A stretch of 64,000 bases of DNA. It comes from Thermovibrio ammonificans HB-1 (lineage in GTDB: Bacteria; Aquificota; Aquificia; Desulfurobacteriales; Desulfurobacteriaceae). Below, piece by piece: positions 41,744-50,994 of this stretch; position 1 is the stretch's first letter, and each line of letters begins with the position of its first letter. A program made the translations under genes and the position numbers. The notes under the pieces were generated by a model. The model worked only from the letters and a program-made list of their open reading frames with translations. It did no database searches and was not told the origin of the DNA. The stretch lies in NCBI RefSeq assembly GCF_000185805.1, contig NC_014926.1, positions 762,418-826,417 of the forward strand, in the 5' to 3' direction.

Positions 41744-43728
41744 CGCTTAGCCCCTATCAGTTTTACTTTGTAGTCCGACAGCAGGGAGTTGAGGTCGAGT
41801 ATGAGAACCACCCTACCGTCTCCGGCTATTGTTGCTCCCGCTATTCCGGGTATGTCTGCAAGGAGCTCGCCCAGCGACTTGATTACTATCTCCTCTTCGC
41901 CGTAGAGGTTCTCTATGGAGACGGCTATGTAGCGCTCTCCCACTTTAACGATTACTACAAAGTGCTTGGAGTTTTTGTCCTCCAGCTCAAGCAGCTCGTT
42001 CAGCGAGAAGAGCGGCAGGACTTCGTCGCGGAGCATGAAGCTTTTGAAGCTCCCTACGTCTTTCACAAGGCTGTCGTCGTAGCGGACAACTTCTATAACC
42101 GCGTGGAGGGGAACGGCGTAAACTTGGCCGTTTACCCCTATCATAAGGCTCCTGATGATTGCAACCGTGAGGGGGAGCTTCAGAATAATGGTTGTCCCCT
42201 TGCCCGGCTCGCTGTCTATCTCTATAGAGCCCCTTAGGGAGTGGATTGTGTTTGCAACAACGTCCATTCCCACTCCCCTGCCGGAAACGTCGCTCACCTT
42301 GTCTGCGGTGGAGAAGCCGGGCAGGAATATGAGTTCGTAGGCCTCTTTGTCGCTCATCTGGGCGGCCTGTTCCGGTGTTATGAGGCCTTTCTCCAGGGCT
42401 TTCTTTTTAACCTTTTCGGGGTCTATGCCCCTTCCGTCGTCTTGGATGCCGACAACTATGTGGTCGCCCTCGTGGTAGGCAAAGAGCCTTATCGTTCCGA
42501 CTTCCGGTTTACCTTTGGCTATCCGCTCTTCCGGCGGCTCTATTCCGTGGTCGAGGGCGTTCCTTACAAGGTGAATCAGCGGGTCTTCCAGTTTATCGAG
42601 GATTGAGCGGTCGAGCTCTGTATCTTCACCCTCTATGATGAGCTGAACCTTTTTGTTGAGCTTCCTCGCAAGGTCCCTCACCAGCCTCGGGAACTTGCTG
42701 AATATCTTCTTAATCGGCTGCATACGCAGCTTCATAACGGCAACCTGAAGGTCGCTAACGGTTCTGTCGAGGCTGGTGACCGCTTCAACCAGCTTTTCAA
42801 CCTCTTCGCTTCTACACTCCCTCTCTACGTCTGCCGTTACCCTCAGGATTCTGTTCCTGTCGAGGACGATTTCCCCGACCAGGTTCATCAGGTTTTCTAC
42901 CCTTTCAACGTCTACCCTTATGGTTTCCGTTGTCTTTTTGGCAGGTTTGCTCTCTTTCGCCGTCTTTTTGGAGCTCTGCTGTTGGGGTTGGGGCTGTTTC
43001 TGGGTCTGTTGCGGTTTGGGTTGGGGTTGCTCGGGTTGGGGCTTTTGCTCCTGAGGCTCTTCCTTTTTCTTCGGTTTTATGAGGTCTTTTATATCTTTGC
43101 CTTCCTCTATAAGCTTCTCTATTTCGGGGATTACCTCCATAGGACGTTTGTCCGGAGGCATCAGAATTATCTCTTCGAGTATCCCCGCAAGGTCCTTGTC
43201 GGGGTACTGTTTAATCAGCTCCTTCAGTTTATCGGAGATGCCTTCAACAAACTCGTACTCTTCCGCCTCTTTACCTTCGCTCTCCTTTTTCTCCTCGCCG
43301 CCGGAGGTGGCTGAGGAGGGTGAGCCCCCCTCTAATACTGAATCAAGGTTCTTTAGGAGGTTCTCTATTTCGGACATCTCCGGCAGCTCGCCATCTTCTT
43401 TGAGCATCTGGAGGGCCGTTTTGAGCTGGTCTATGCCCTCCAGGATAATGTCCATTATCTCCGGCGTGAGCTTCAGCTCGTCGTTACGGAGTTTGTTGAA
43501 GATGTCCTCTATACGGTGGGCTATCTCAACTATCGGCGTAAGGTTTAAGAACCCCGCTCCCCCTTTAAGGGTGTGCATTCCCCGGAAGATTTTGTTCAGG
43601 AGCTCTTTGTCTTCCGGGTTGTTCTCAAGGTCTACGAGGTCTTGGTCCAGGTTCTCCAGTATCTCCTCTGCCTCTACTAAGAACTCCTCCAGTATCTCTT
43701 GAAGCTCTTCCGGTATGTTTACCTTCAT
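41740..43728 (-). CDS. cheA: Chemotaxis histidine kinase CheA
   Basis: The 662-residue kinase has an Hpt domain with phosphoacceptor H52 (FRGMHTLKGGAGFL). A middle charged region (about 140-210) stands in place of a clear P2 domain, then a Gln/Pro-rich linker (about 214-245) of repeated QPQP units. Dimerisation and ATPase domains follow (LVRNALDHGIEPPEER N box, DDGRGIDP G1, GFSTADKVSDVSGRGVG, GKGTTIILKLPLT). The C-terminal CheW-like domain is the receptor-coupling part. It starts 9 bases after the cheZ-like gene. The Q/P linker is long for the family. The absent or divergent P2 suggests weaker or different CheY docking. Confidence 0.96.
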   Translation of the reverse strand: MKVNIPEELQEILEEFLVEAEEILENLDQDLVDLENNPEDKELLNKIFRGMHTLKGGAGFLNLTPIVEIAHRIEDIFNKLRNDELKLTPEIMDIILEGIDQLKTALQMLKEDGELPEMSEIENLLKNLDSVLEGGSPSSATSGGEEKKESEGKEAEEYEFVEGISDKLKELIKQYPDKDLAGILEEIILMPPDKRPMEVIPEIEKLIEEGKDIKDLIKPKKKEEPQEQKPQPEQPQPKPQQTQKQPQPQQQSSKKTAKESKPAKKTTETIRVDVERVENLMNLVGEIVLDRNRILRVTADVERECRSEEVEKLVEAVTSLDRTVSDLQVAVMKLRMQPIKKIFSKFPRLVRDLARKLNKKVQLIIEGEDTELDRSILDKLEDPLIHLVRNALDHGIEPPEERIAKGKPEVGTIRLFAYHEGDHIVVGIQDDGRGIDPEKVKKKALEKGLITPEQAAQMSDKEAYELIFLPGFSTADKVSDVSGRGVGMDVVANTIHSLRGSIEIDSEPGKGTTIILKLPLTVAIIRSLMIGVNGQVYAVPLHAVIEVVRYDDSLVKDVGSFKSFMLRDEVLPLFSLNELLELEDKNSKHFVVIVKVGERYIAVSIENLYGEEEIVIKSLGELLADIPGIAGATIAGDGRVVLILDLNSLLSDYKVKLIGAKR

Positions 43729-43737
43729 CTCCGCTCC

Positions 43738-44256
43738 TTAGAGTCCAAACTGTTTCATTATCTGGTCTACATCTTCCTGGGTAACCTCTTTCTTCCACTC
43801 CAGCTCTTCTATCTTCTTCTGAATCTCCTCCTGCTCCTCCTGGGGTTTGTCCTCCAGGCCTGCAAGGAGGGCTATTTTAAGAATACTTTTTTCGAGCTCC
43901 GATAGGAAGTTTTTAACCTTTAGGAGCCTTTGGGCGAGTATGTCCTGAAACTCAAGCAGCGTTAGGGCCGTCATCAGGTTGTTTAGGGTTGTTGTGAGTA
44001 TCGAGGTGAGCTTCTGAGCCTCCTCCCCTTTGAGGTTCCCTGCGAGCTCTATGCCCTTTTGAAGCTCTTCAAGGGAGTTTCCTATGAGGTCTATGAGCTT
44101 CTTCGTTGCCTCTTCGCTTTCGGAAATCGCCGTATCTATGTGCTGGTTGACCGCCTTGAACCCTTTGTGGTGGGCAGAAACCTTAGAGATTTCGCTCTTG
44201 AAGGACTCTACCAGGTTGAGAAGCTCCTTCAACTCGTCAAGCAGGCTCTTTTCCAT
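43738..44256 (-). CDS. cheZ: CheZ-like CheY phosphatase
   Basis: The 172-residue, all-helical protein has the two functional marks of CheZ: EFQDILAQRLLKV, giving D105 and Q109 with the same spacing as E. coli D143/Q147, and a C-terminal CheY-binding peptide VDQIMKQFGL that resembles the VDDLLxxLGF tail. It is shorter than E. coli CheZ (214) and poorly conserved elsewhere, like the remote CheZ of epsilonproteobacteria. It heads the che group, 64 bases after ftsZ. The intergenic region contains no convincing promoter, although CTGAA/TTCAG arms flank an AT-rich centre. Confidence 0.82.
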   Translation of the reverse strand: MEKSLLDELKELLNLVESFKSEISKVSAHHKGFKAVNQHIDTAISESEEATKKLIDLIGNSLEELQKGIELAGNLKGEEAQKLTSILTTTLNNLMTALTLLEFQDILAQRLLKVKNFLSELEKSILKIALLAGLEDKPQEEQEEIQKKIEELEWKKEVTQEDVDQIMKQFGL

Positions 44257-44320
44257 ACCGCCCCTCCAAACCGGAAAGCTGAAAGTTTATATTCAGGTAT
44301 CGGCCTGGAGGGGGAAATTT

Positions 44321-45433
44321 TTAGTCCTCTTTGAGCTCCTTCAGCAGGCTCGAAAGGTCTATATCCAGCTCGTCTACCGTCTCCCTCGTCTGGAACGGCG
44401 GCTCAGAGTTGGAAGACCTTGAAGAGTAGGTACTCATCTCGGTGAACGAGGTGCTCAGCGCTCTTCCCTTCTCGTCGAAGCCTGTGGCTATAACGGTAAC
44501 CTCTATGGAACCCTCCAGCTTCTCGTCTACCGTTACGCCGAAGAAGAAGTTCGTATCGTCCCTCTTTGCCCTCTCCTTTATGAGGCCGGCTGCGGCGTAG
44601 GCCTCATCGAGGGTAAGGTCGCTGCCTCCCGTAATGTTAACCAGTATCCTGCTGGCCCCCTCAACCTGGGCGTTCTCAAGGAGAGGGTTGTCTATGGCCT
44701 TGCGGGCCGCTGTAAGGGCCCTGTCTTCCCCGCTTGCCTCTCCTATTCCTATGAGGGCGTAGCCGCCGCTGTGCATAACCGTTTTAACGTCTGCAAAGTC
44801 CAGGTTTATAAGGCCCGGCCTTGTGATAACCTCTGTTATCCCTTTAACCGCCTGATAGAGGACGTTATCTGCCAGCTTAAAGGCGTTTAAGATGTTCATA
44901 TCCTTGGGGGCAATCGTTAGCAACTTCTGGTTCGGAATCACCATCAGGGTATCTACAAACTCTTTTATCCTCCTTATCCCTACCTCTGCGTACTCCTGCC
45001 TCTTCCTGCCCTCGAAGTCGAAAGGCCTCGTTACAACGCCTACGGTCAGAATTCCCATGTCCTTTGCAACCTTTGCCACTATAGGAGCTGCGCCGGTTCC
45101 CGTGCCGCCGCCCATGCCGGCGGTTATAAAGACCATGTCGGCACCTTCGAGAACTTCCCTGATTTTCGGCTCGTCCTCGAGGGCCGCCTGCTCGCCGATT
45201 TCCGGCTTGCCGCCTGCTCCGAGCCCTTTGGTGAGCTTCTCACCGATTTGAACCTTTACCGGAACCGGAAGCCTTGAGAGAACTTGAGCGTCGGTGTTTA
45301 TGGCTATAAACTCAACTCCTTCAATTCCCATCTCGAACATTCGGGCTACGGCGTTTCCGCCTCCGCCCCCTACGCCGATAACCTTTATAACCGGCCCCTG
45401 AAACAGGTCGTCGGCTATGTCAAAAACGGGCAT
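44321..45433 (-). CDS. ftsZ: Cell division protein FtsZ
   Basis: The 370-residue tubulin homologue forms the division ring. The tubulin signature GGGTGTG is at residues 108-114, [11 protein letters not shown] at the N-terminus binds nucleotide, and the T7 loop [11 protein letters not shown] supplies the catalytic aspartate. After the globular core (about 320) a short linker rich in Ser/Thr leads to the end, ...[15 protein letters not shown]. The usual conserved tail peptide IPAFLR, which binds FtsA and ZipA, is not present as such. ftsA is directly upstream (10-base gap) and the che genes are downstream. Confidence 0.97.
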   Translation of the reverse strand: MPVFDIADDLFQGPVIKVIGVGGGGGNAVARMFEMGIEGVEFIAINTDAQVLSRLPVPVKVQIGEKLTKGLGAGGKPEIGEQAALEDEPKIREVLEGADMVFITAGMGGGTGTGAAPIVAKVAKDMGILTVGVVTRPFDFEGRKRQEYAEVGIRRIKEFVDTLMVIPNQKLLTIAPKDMNILNAFKLADNVLYQAVKGITEVITRPGLINLDFADVKTVMHSGGYALIGIGEASGEDRALTAARKAIDNPLLENAQVEGASRILVNITGGSDLTLDEAYAAAGLIKERAKRDDTNFFFGVTVDEKLEGSIEVTVIATGFDEKGRALSTSFTEMSTYSSRSSNSEPPFQTRETVDELDIDLSSLLKELKED

Positions 45434-45443
45434 CCACTACCTC

Positions 45444-46685
45444 CTATATAAGGTCTAAGATGAACCTGCGGATTATTTGGAAGATACTGCCGGAGCCTCC
45501 GGGCTCTTTTATCAGGTCCTCTTTAACGTCTTCAATTCTCTCGCTGTTGTTAAGGGACCTAACGTAGTTCACAACCCCCACTATAGGGGCCAGGGTGGGG
45601 TCGTCTGTTCCCTTGGGCTTTGCAACCTCTGCGGGGGCTTTAAACACCTTCTCGGTTAAAGTGGTTATCTCTTTTAAGTTTGTCAAGCCGCCGGTTAGGT
45701 AAACCCTGTTTAGGTTCTCTATGAAGCTGGGGTCCTTCTCGTTCAAGTCGGAGATTATGTCCTTGAACAGCTCCTTGAGCTTCAGGTGTATAAGCGCCGC
45801 AATCAGCACTTTTGGAGCCTTCCTCACCTTCTTACCGTAGTTTATGTCTATTGTCTCCTCCTGGTTAACGGCGAAGGCGTAGGCGTATCCGTACTCCCTG
45901 TACAGCCTCTCCGCCTCCTGGCGGCTCACCTTGAGCTTCTGGATTATGAACTTTATTATGTCCTCTCCTCCGAAGGGAACGTGCTTCAGGAGGACCGGCT
46001 TATCCTCCCTGAAGTAGAGAACTTCTGTATTTCCCGCTCCTATGTGGATGAGCAGGTTGTTGTTGAAGTAGCTATCTTCTCCCTTTATGCTGTAATAGGA
46101 GGCAAGCACCTGGAGAACACCGCCTTTGAGCCTGAGACCGGCCTCTTTGAATAGGTCTTCAACGGTTTTCATGTAGTTCTTGGCCGCAAGTATCACAAAG
46201 GCCCTTATTGTGAGCTCCCTTCCGCTGTGGCCTATCGGGTTCTGGATGCCGTCTACGTTGTCTACCTTAAACTCCTGGGGGATTATGTGTAGTATCTCGT
46301 ACTTAGTTTTTACCGGGCTGCCCAGCCTTCTCAGGAGCTCGTCTTTCGCCTTGTTTTTAACTGCGTTAACGTCGTTGTAGGTTATGGTTTTGAGGGTAGG
46401 CAGTGTTATCTTCGACTCCACCTGAAATCCCAGAGTGTAGCTCCCCGGCACTACAACGTAGGCTTCGTTCGGAACCGTGGCCGGAGACTCCAGTTTAACC
46501 TTGTTTATCGCCGAGGTCAGAGTTTCCTTTGCCGATGTGGCGTTTACAATCGTTCCGCTGTTTATTCCCCTTGAGGGGGTCTGTTTGACCGTGAGCTGTT
46601 TTATCTCGCCCGACTTTAACACGGCGAGGCCGGCTCTGACGGTGCTCGTCCCCAGGTCTACGGTTAAGACTTTCTGTTCAAGCAT
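45444..46685 (-). CDS. ftsA: Cell division protein FtsA
   Basis: The 413-residue actin-like protein anchors FtsZ to the membrane. The N-terminal VLTVDLGTSTVRAG is the phosphate-1 loop, NLLIHIGAGNTEV is the phosphate-2 loop, and VYLTGGLTNLKEI the adenosine loop. The C-terminal segment SIFQIIRRFILDLI forms an amphipathic helix typical of the membrane-targeting sequence. The start lies 22 bases inside ftsQ. Order ftsQ-ftsA-ftsZ is the classical arrangement. Confidence 0.95.
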   Translation of the reverse strand: MLEQKVLTVDLGTSTVRAGLAVLKSGEIKQLTVKQTPSRGINSGTIVNATSAKETLTSAINKVKLESPATVPNEAYVVVPGSYTLGFQVESKITLPTLKTITYNDVNAVKNKAKDELLRRLGSPVKTKYEILHIIPQEFKVDNVDGIQNPIGHSGRELTIRAFVILAAKNYMKTVEDLFKEAGLRLKGGVLQVLASYYSIKGEDSYFNNNLLIHIGAGNTEVLYFREDKPVLLKHVPFGGEDIIKFIIQKLKVSRQEAERLYREYGYAYAFAVNQEETIDINYGKKVRKAPKVLIAALIHLKLKELFKDIISDLNEKDPSFIENLNRVYLTGGLTNLKEITTLTEKVFKAPAEVAKPKGTDDPTLAPIVGVVNYVRSLNNSERIEDVKEDLIKEPGGSGSIFQIIRRFILDLI

Positions 46686-47398
46686 TTCTGCTGCCTCCCT
46701 CTTACCAGCATGTCGTGAAAGCGGAAATCGTAGATTCCGGGGTTCAGTCCTTCGGCCATCTCCCTGAAGTGTTGGAAGTTGTGCCAGGAGTTGGCTTCGG
46801 GGCTCAGGTACACAAGGACCTTGTTATCCCCCAGAATCAGTTTCACCCCTGTGTCCGTAAAGAGTATCTCGGGCGGTTTACCCTTAAGCTGCAACTGCTT
46901 AACCTTATCTTCGGTTAGTTTTATCTCCATTTTAACAGTTTTCTTTAATTTGAGAAACCCGTTTTCGACTGTAAAAGGCGGCGTTTTACCGCTGTAGTAG
47001 AGAACCGTGACCCCTTTCGGTATACCGGGGACTCTGTCTAAAACGAAGTCGTTCTCCCCGATTACGTAGGTGTTTCCGTTGTAGAAGATGTAGAGAGAAG
47101 GCCTCGTTTCCCATACTCTAACCTTTAGAACGTCTCCCGAGGCGCTCACCTCCGAGTGCCGCACCCAGGGGAGGCTGTTTAGGGTTTCCTTTAGCTCCTC
47201 TACCGTTTCGGGAGTTATGTTCTGCCCCGGCTGAACCATGGAGAGGAGGAACTCGCTTATCCTCCCCTTCCAGTTCCCGTGGCGCTCAACTATGGATATC
47301 TCTATGCTCTTGAGTTTGCTCGGGGCGGTTAAAACCGCGTAAGTTGCCAGCCCGACAGCTATTAGCACTGCAACGGCCAGAAGGAGGGCGCGCTTCAT
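46664..47398 (-). CDS. ftsQ: Cell division protein FtsQ/DivIB
   Basis: The 244-residue protein has a short cytoplasmic N-terminus, one membrane helix at about residues 4-24, and a periplasmic POTRA-type domain (LKSIEISIVERHGNW, then LNSLPWVRHSEVSASGDVLKVRVWE) followed by the FtsQ beta domain. PWVRHSEVS matches the family motif. It links early and late division proteins. It starts on the ddl stop (ATGA overlap) and overlaps ftsA. No ftsL or ftsI precedes the cluster in this window. Confidence 0.9.
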   Translation of the reverse strand: MKRALLLAVAVLIAVGLATYAVLTAPSKLKSIEISIVERHGNWKGRISEFLLSMVQPGQNITPETVEELKETLNSLPWVRHSEVSASGDVLKVRVWETRPSLYIFYNGNTYVIGENDFVLDRVPGIPKGVTVLYYSGKTPPFTVENGFLKLKKTVKMEIKLTEDKVKQLQLKGKPPEILFTDTGVKLILGDNKVLVYLSPEANSWHNFQHFREMAEGLNPGIYDFRFHDMLVRGRQQKCLNRKS

Positions 47399-48273
47399 TT
47401 GGGAAGCATCTCCGCTATCAGCTCCTCAAACTCCATCCCTGCGGCTTTTGCCGCCTTCGGCAGCAGGCTCCTCTCTGTGAGCCCCGGTATGGTGTTAATC
47501 TCGAGCAGAACCGGTGAGTTGTACTTGTCGAGCCTGAAATCGACCCTCACGGCACCCCGGCATTCGAGCACCTTATAGGCCTTTTCGGCCAGCCTGCACA
47601 GCCGCTCCTGTGTTTTCCTGCCGAGCTCTGCCGGAACTACGTACTCGGTGCGGGAGTCTGAGTATTTGGCCTCGTAGTCGTAGAGCTCTCCCGGGGTGAG
47701 GATTTCAACCGGCGGAAGCGGTCTACCGTTTAAAACCCCAACCGTTATCTCCCTTCCCTCTATAAACTCCTCTATTAGTGCTTTTGCGTCAACTGTTAGG
47801 GCCTCGTTAACCGCCCTTTCGAACTCCTCTTGGCTCTTTACAAGCGAGAGGCCTACGCTTGAGCCCACCCTTGCCGGCTTTACTATACAGGGTAGCTCGG
47901 CCGGTTCGGGTATTTCTTGGCCCCTGAAAACCGTAATGCCTGCGGGCACTCTTATTCCGTGGCTCTTCAGAAGCCTTTTTGTAAGGTCTTTATCTATTGC
48001 CACTGCGCTGGTTGTTACTCCGCAGCCTGTGTAGGGAATGCCCATAATCTCTAAGAGGCCCTGAACTGTTCCGTCTTCACCCGGCGAGCCGTGGAGGGCA
48101 AGGAATGCTACGTCGGGGGACTCTGCGGCCAGTTTTAGGGGAAGCTCCTTTGTCAGCTCGAGCTTTAAAACTCGGTGGCCGAGCTTCTTCAGGGCCCTCT
48201 CTACGCTTTCGGCGCTTTTCCTGGAGATTTCCGCTTCCGGTGAAGGTCCTCCGTATATGAGCGCAACTTTCAC
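47395..48273 (-). CDS. ddl: D-alanine--D-alanine ligase
   Basis: The 292-residue ATP-grasp enzyme joins two D-alanines for the peptidoglycan stem. Motifs are VALIYGGPSPEAEISRKSAE, HGSPGEDGTVQGLLE, PYTGCGVTTSAVAIDK, PARVGSSVGLSLV, EEFIEGREITVGVLNG and LLEINTIPGLTERSLLPKAA. The ligand for the terminal residue is D-Ala type rather than D-lactate, judged by the normal family phrases. The GTG start overlaps the murF stop (GTGA). It sits between murF and ftsQ, part of the dcw group. Confidence 0.96.
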   Translation of the reverse strand: MKVALIYGGPSPEAEISRKSAESVERALKKLGHRVLKLELTKELPLKLAAESPDVAFLALHGSPGEDGTVQGLLEIMGIPYTGCGVTTSAVAIDKDLTKRLLKSHGIRVPAGITVFRGQEIPEPAELPCIVKPARVGSSVGLSLVKSQEEFERAVNEALTVDAKALIEEFIEGREITVGVLNGRPLPPVEILTPGELYDYEAKYSDSRTEYVVPAELGRKTQERLCRLAEKAYKVLECRGAVRVDFRLDKYNSPVLLEINTIPGLTERSLLPKAAKAAGMEFEELIAEMLPK

Positions 48274-49568
48274 TTCAGCCTCTCTCTTATCAGCTCAACC
48301 GCCTCCTCGAGGCGGTTGCCCCTGGAGCCTTTGACCAACACGGTTTTCCCTCTGAAGGGGAATTCGGAAATAAACTTAATAAACTCTTCTCTGTTTGTAA
48401 AGTGGAAACCTTTACCTTTAAAAGTCTTTACCGTTTCCTCTGTTTGGGCCCCGAAGGCTATCAGCTCTTCTATGCCGAGGGCGTTGAGCAGCTCTCCCAG
48501 CTTTCTGTGCTCTTTCGGCCCTTCTTCCCCGAGCTCCAGCATCTCCCCGAGAACGGCCACCTTCGGTCCGTTGAACGACGCCAGAACTCTGACGGCGTTC
48601 TCCATGGAGACCGGGTTTGCGTTGTAGCAGTCGTCTATCAGCGTGCCATTCGGCAGCCTCTCTACGGAGCACCTGTGCTTCGGAGGGGAAAACTCTCTCA
48701 CAACTTTAACCAGCTCTCTAAGTGGAATCCCCAGCTCCAAAGCCACGGCGGCGGCAACTGCCGCGGCATTTACGATTGAGTAGCCGGGAATGGAGCTTTC
48801 GAGCTGGAGCTCTTCCTTCCCCGCTTTCAGCGTGAACAGGGTTCTGCCCCCTTTTATTCCCCAGTTTTTAACCTCAACTGTTCCGCCTCTCCCTACCGTA
48901 AGGCACTTATCTGCGCGGCACATTTCCTTGAGCTCTACCGGCACCACGGCAACTTCGGCACCTTCGGTAATAGATAGCTTCTCCTTTTTTATTGCCTCTA
49001 ACGTTTTAAACCCTTGGGTGTGGGCCTTACCGACCGTTGTAACCACTGCAACGTGGGGCTTTACGGTTTTGGTGAGCCGGGCAATTTCTCCGGGGGAGTT
49101 CGTTCCCAGCTCCTGAACCAAAAAGCGGGCGCTTTCTGGCAGGTTGGAGAGGGTGTAGCACACTCCAAGGAGGTTGTTGAAGCTCTTTTTACTGGTGTAG
49201 CAGTTTCTTCCCAGCAGCTTCCCCAGCAGCTCTTTCGTTGTTGTTTTCCCTACGCTCCCCGTTACGCCTATGACCGTTCCTTTAAACTTTTCCCTCTTCC
49301 ACCTTGCCAGCCTCTCGAAGGCCTCTAAGGTATCTCTTACTACAACTTGGAACTTGCCGGGCGGAAGCTCTACTCTCCTCTCTGTGAGGGTTCCGGCGGC
49401 TCCTCTGCTGAAGGCGTCGTTTATGAAGAGGTGGCCGTCTCTCCTCCCCTTAACGGGGATAAAGAGCTCCCCCTTTGCTATCTCCCTTGAGTCGAAGTGG
49501 ACGCCGCCGAACCTGCCGCTCCCTACAAGCTCCCCTTTAACTATTTCCGCCAGCGTTTTTGCGTCCAT
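48270..49568 (-). CDS. murF: UDP-MurNAc-tripeptide--D-Ala-D-Ala ligase
   Basis: The 432-residue Mur ligase adds the D-Ala-D-Ala dipeptide to UDP-MurNAc-tripeptide. N-terminal HFDSREIAKGELFIPVKG binds the uridine nucleotide. GVTGSVGKTTTKELL is the ATP loop, KSFNNLLGVCYTL is typical of MurF, and NCYNANPVSMENAV-type sequence (here DDCYNANPVSME) is the MurF signature. HRCSVERL precedes it. The start lies 32 bases inside murE. Together with Ddl directly downstream it completes the stem peptide. Confidence 0.96.
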   Translation of the reverse strand: MDAKTLAEIVKGELVGSGRFGGVHFDSREIAKGELFIPVKGRRDGHLFINDAFSRGAAGTLTERRVELPPGKFQVVVRDTLEAFERLARWKREKFKGTVIGVTGSVGKTTTKELLGKLLGRNCYTSKKSFNNLLGVCYTLSNLPESARFLVQELGTNSPGEIARLTKTVKPHVAVVTTVGKAHTQGFKTLEAIKKEKLSITEGAEVAVVPVELKEMCRADKCLTVGRGGTVEVKNWGIKGGRTLFTLKAGKEELQLESSIPGYSIVNAAAVAAAVALELGIPLRELVKVVREFSPPKHRCSVERLPNGTLIDDCYNANPVSMENAVRVLASFNGPKVAVLGEMLELGEEGPKEHRKLGELLNALGIEELIAFGAQTEETVKTFKGKGFHFTNREEFIKFISEFPFRGKTVLVKGSRGNRLEEAVELIRERLK

Positions 49569-50994
49569 AGAGCTCCCTCACCGTCTCTTGGTCGCTAAAA
49601 GGTAGCTTTTTGCCGGCCACTTCTTGGTAGTTTTCGTGCCCCTTACCGGCAATCAGCAGGTAGTCTGCTTGCCCTTTACCCCTTAGGGCGAGCTCTATAG
49701 CCCTTTTCCTGTCCAGCTCTACGGTTACCTTTCCTCTCAGCTCTTCGGGGATTCCGGCAACCACCTCTTTGGCTATCTGCTCCGGCGGCTCGCTTCTTGG
49801 GTTGTCGCTTGTGACTATCACCGAATCGGCAAGGGTTGCAGCTATTTTTCCCATTACCGGCCTTTTCGTTCTGTCTCTGTCTCCGCCGCAGCCGAAAACG
49901 ACAATGAGCCTGCCGGAGCAGGCCTTTTTCAGAGCGTTTAAGGCTTTTTGGAGGGCATCGGGGGTGTGGGCGTAGTCTACAAACACGCCGGGAACAACTT
50001 CTTCCATTCTCCCCGGAACTTTAACGTTTTTAAACGCCTCTTTTAGGTTTAACGGCTCGAACCCCAGCTCTGAGAGCAGGGAGAATGCAGCTGTAACGTT
50101 GTAGCCGTTAAACTCTCCTTTAAGGTTGTGCTTTACCTTTACTGCTCCTTTTGGGGTTCCGATTAGAACGCTTCCTTCGGGGTCTATTGCCTCTATTGTG
50201 TAGTTTCTGCTCTTTTTGCCGTAGGTTACGGTTTTCCCGCCGTTTACCGCCCTGAGGGCCGAAAGGGTTGTTCCGTAGGGGTCGTCGCGGTTTACCACCG
50301 AGAGTTTGCTGAGCCTGAAGAGCTTGGCCTTTGCCAGGAAGTACTCTTCGAGGTTCCCGTGGTAGTCTAAGTGCTCCGGGGTGAGGTTTGTAAATATGGC
50401 CCCTTCAAACTCTATGCCGTGGACCCTGTGTTGGTGGAGCCCGTGGGAAGAGACTTCGCAGACCACAAACTCGCAACCCCTGTTTTTTAGCTCTTTCAGC
50501 ATTTTGAAGAGCTCAACGGCGGAAGGGGTGGTTCTGCTGCTGGGGTGGAGCTCTTCTTCGCTCCCCCACGAAACGGTTCCTATTATCCCCGCTTTTACGC
50601 CGAGCCTGTTTAGAGCCTTAAAGAGCAGAAATGTGGTTGTTGTTTTGCCGTTGGTTCCTGTTACTCCCAGGATTTTCAGCTCTTTCTGTGGGTTGCCGTA
50701 AAGGTTCGCAGCGGCGGTTGCAAGTGCCTTCCTTGAGTTCTCAACGAGCAGGACCGGTTTCCCGGCGGCCGAGAGCTTCTCGAACCACTTCCGGGAGTCG
50801 GTTACAACGGCCGAGGCCCCTTTTTTCAGGGCTTCCTCTGCAAAGGTGTTGCCGTTGACTTTGGTCCCCCGAACTGCGAAGAAGAGAAAACCGGGCTTTA
50901 CTTCCCTTGAGTCTGCGGTTATCCCCTTAACTTCGACGTCGGGAGCCCCCCCGCACAGCAGGGGAACCCCCTTAAGGAGGTGAGGGAGTTTTAT
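49537..50994 (-). CDS. murE: UDP-MurNAc-tripeptide synthetase MurE with probable ATA start
   Basis: Translated from ATA at 50994 the protein has 485 residues, the normal MurE length. The frame upstream of ATG 50502 clearly encodes the missing N-terminal domain, including ITADSREVKPGFLFFAV and the ATP loop GVTGTNGKTT (110-119). The ATP loop would be lost if the ATG were used. No ATG, GTG or TTG occurs in frame between 50502 and 50994. The ATA overlaps the upstream stop (TAA at 50993-50991) and lies 7 bases after AGGAGG. The phrase SDNPRSEPP indicates meso-diaminopimelate as the added amino acid. The reading XKLPHLLKG fits the usual MKLxxLL start. A sequencing error or another non-standard start cannot be excluded. 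Confidence 0.93.
   Translation of the reverse strand: MKLPHLLKGVPLLCGGAPDVEVKGITADSREVKPGFLFFAVRGTKVNGNTFAEEALKKGASAVVTDSRKWFEKLSAAGKPVLLVENSRKALATAAANLYGNPQKELKILGVTGTNGKTTTTFLLFKALNRLGVKAGIIGTVSWGSEEELHPSSRTTPSAVELFKMLKELKNRGCEFVVCEVSSHGLHQHRVHGIEFEGAIFTNLTPEHLDYHGNLEEYFLAKAKLFRLSKLSVVNRDDPYGTTLSALRAVNGGKTVTYGKKSRNYTIEAIDPEGSVLIGTPKGAVKVKHNLKGEFNGYNVTAAFSLLSELGFEPLNLKEAFKNVKVPGRMEEVVPGVFVDYAHTPDALQKALNALKKACSGRLIVVFGCGGDRDRTKRPVMGKIAATLADSVIVTSDNPRSEPPEQIAKEVVAGIPEELRGKVTVELDRKRAIELALRGKGQADYLLIAGKGHENYQEVAGKKLPFSDQETVRELYGRKNAGGNS

Noticed and set aside
44257-44320. Promoter for the che genes in the ftsZ/cheZ gap
   Set aside because: An AT-rich stretch with CTGAA/TTCAG arms is present but no credible -35/-10 pair.
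49537-50502. murE as a truncated pseudogene starting at ATG 50502
   Set aside because: The frame upstream encodes the complete N-terminal and ATP-binding parts without any stop, so the gene is intact and only its start codon is unusual.
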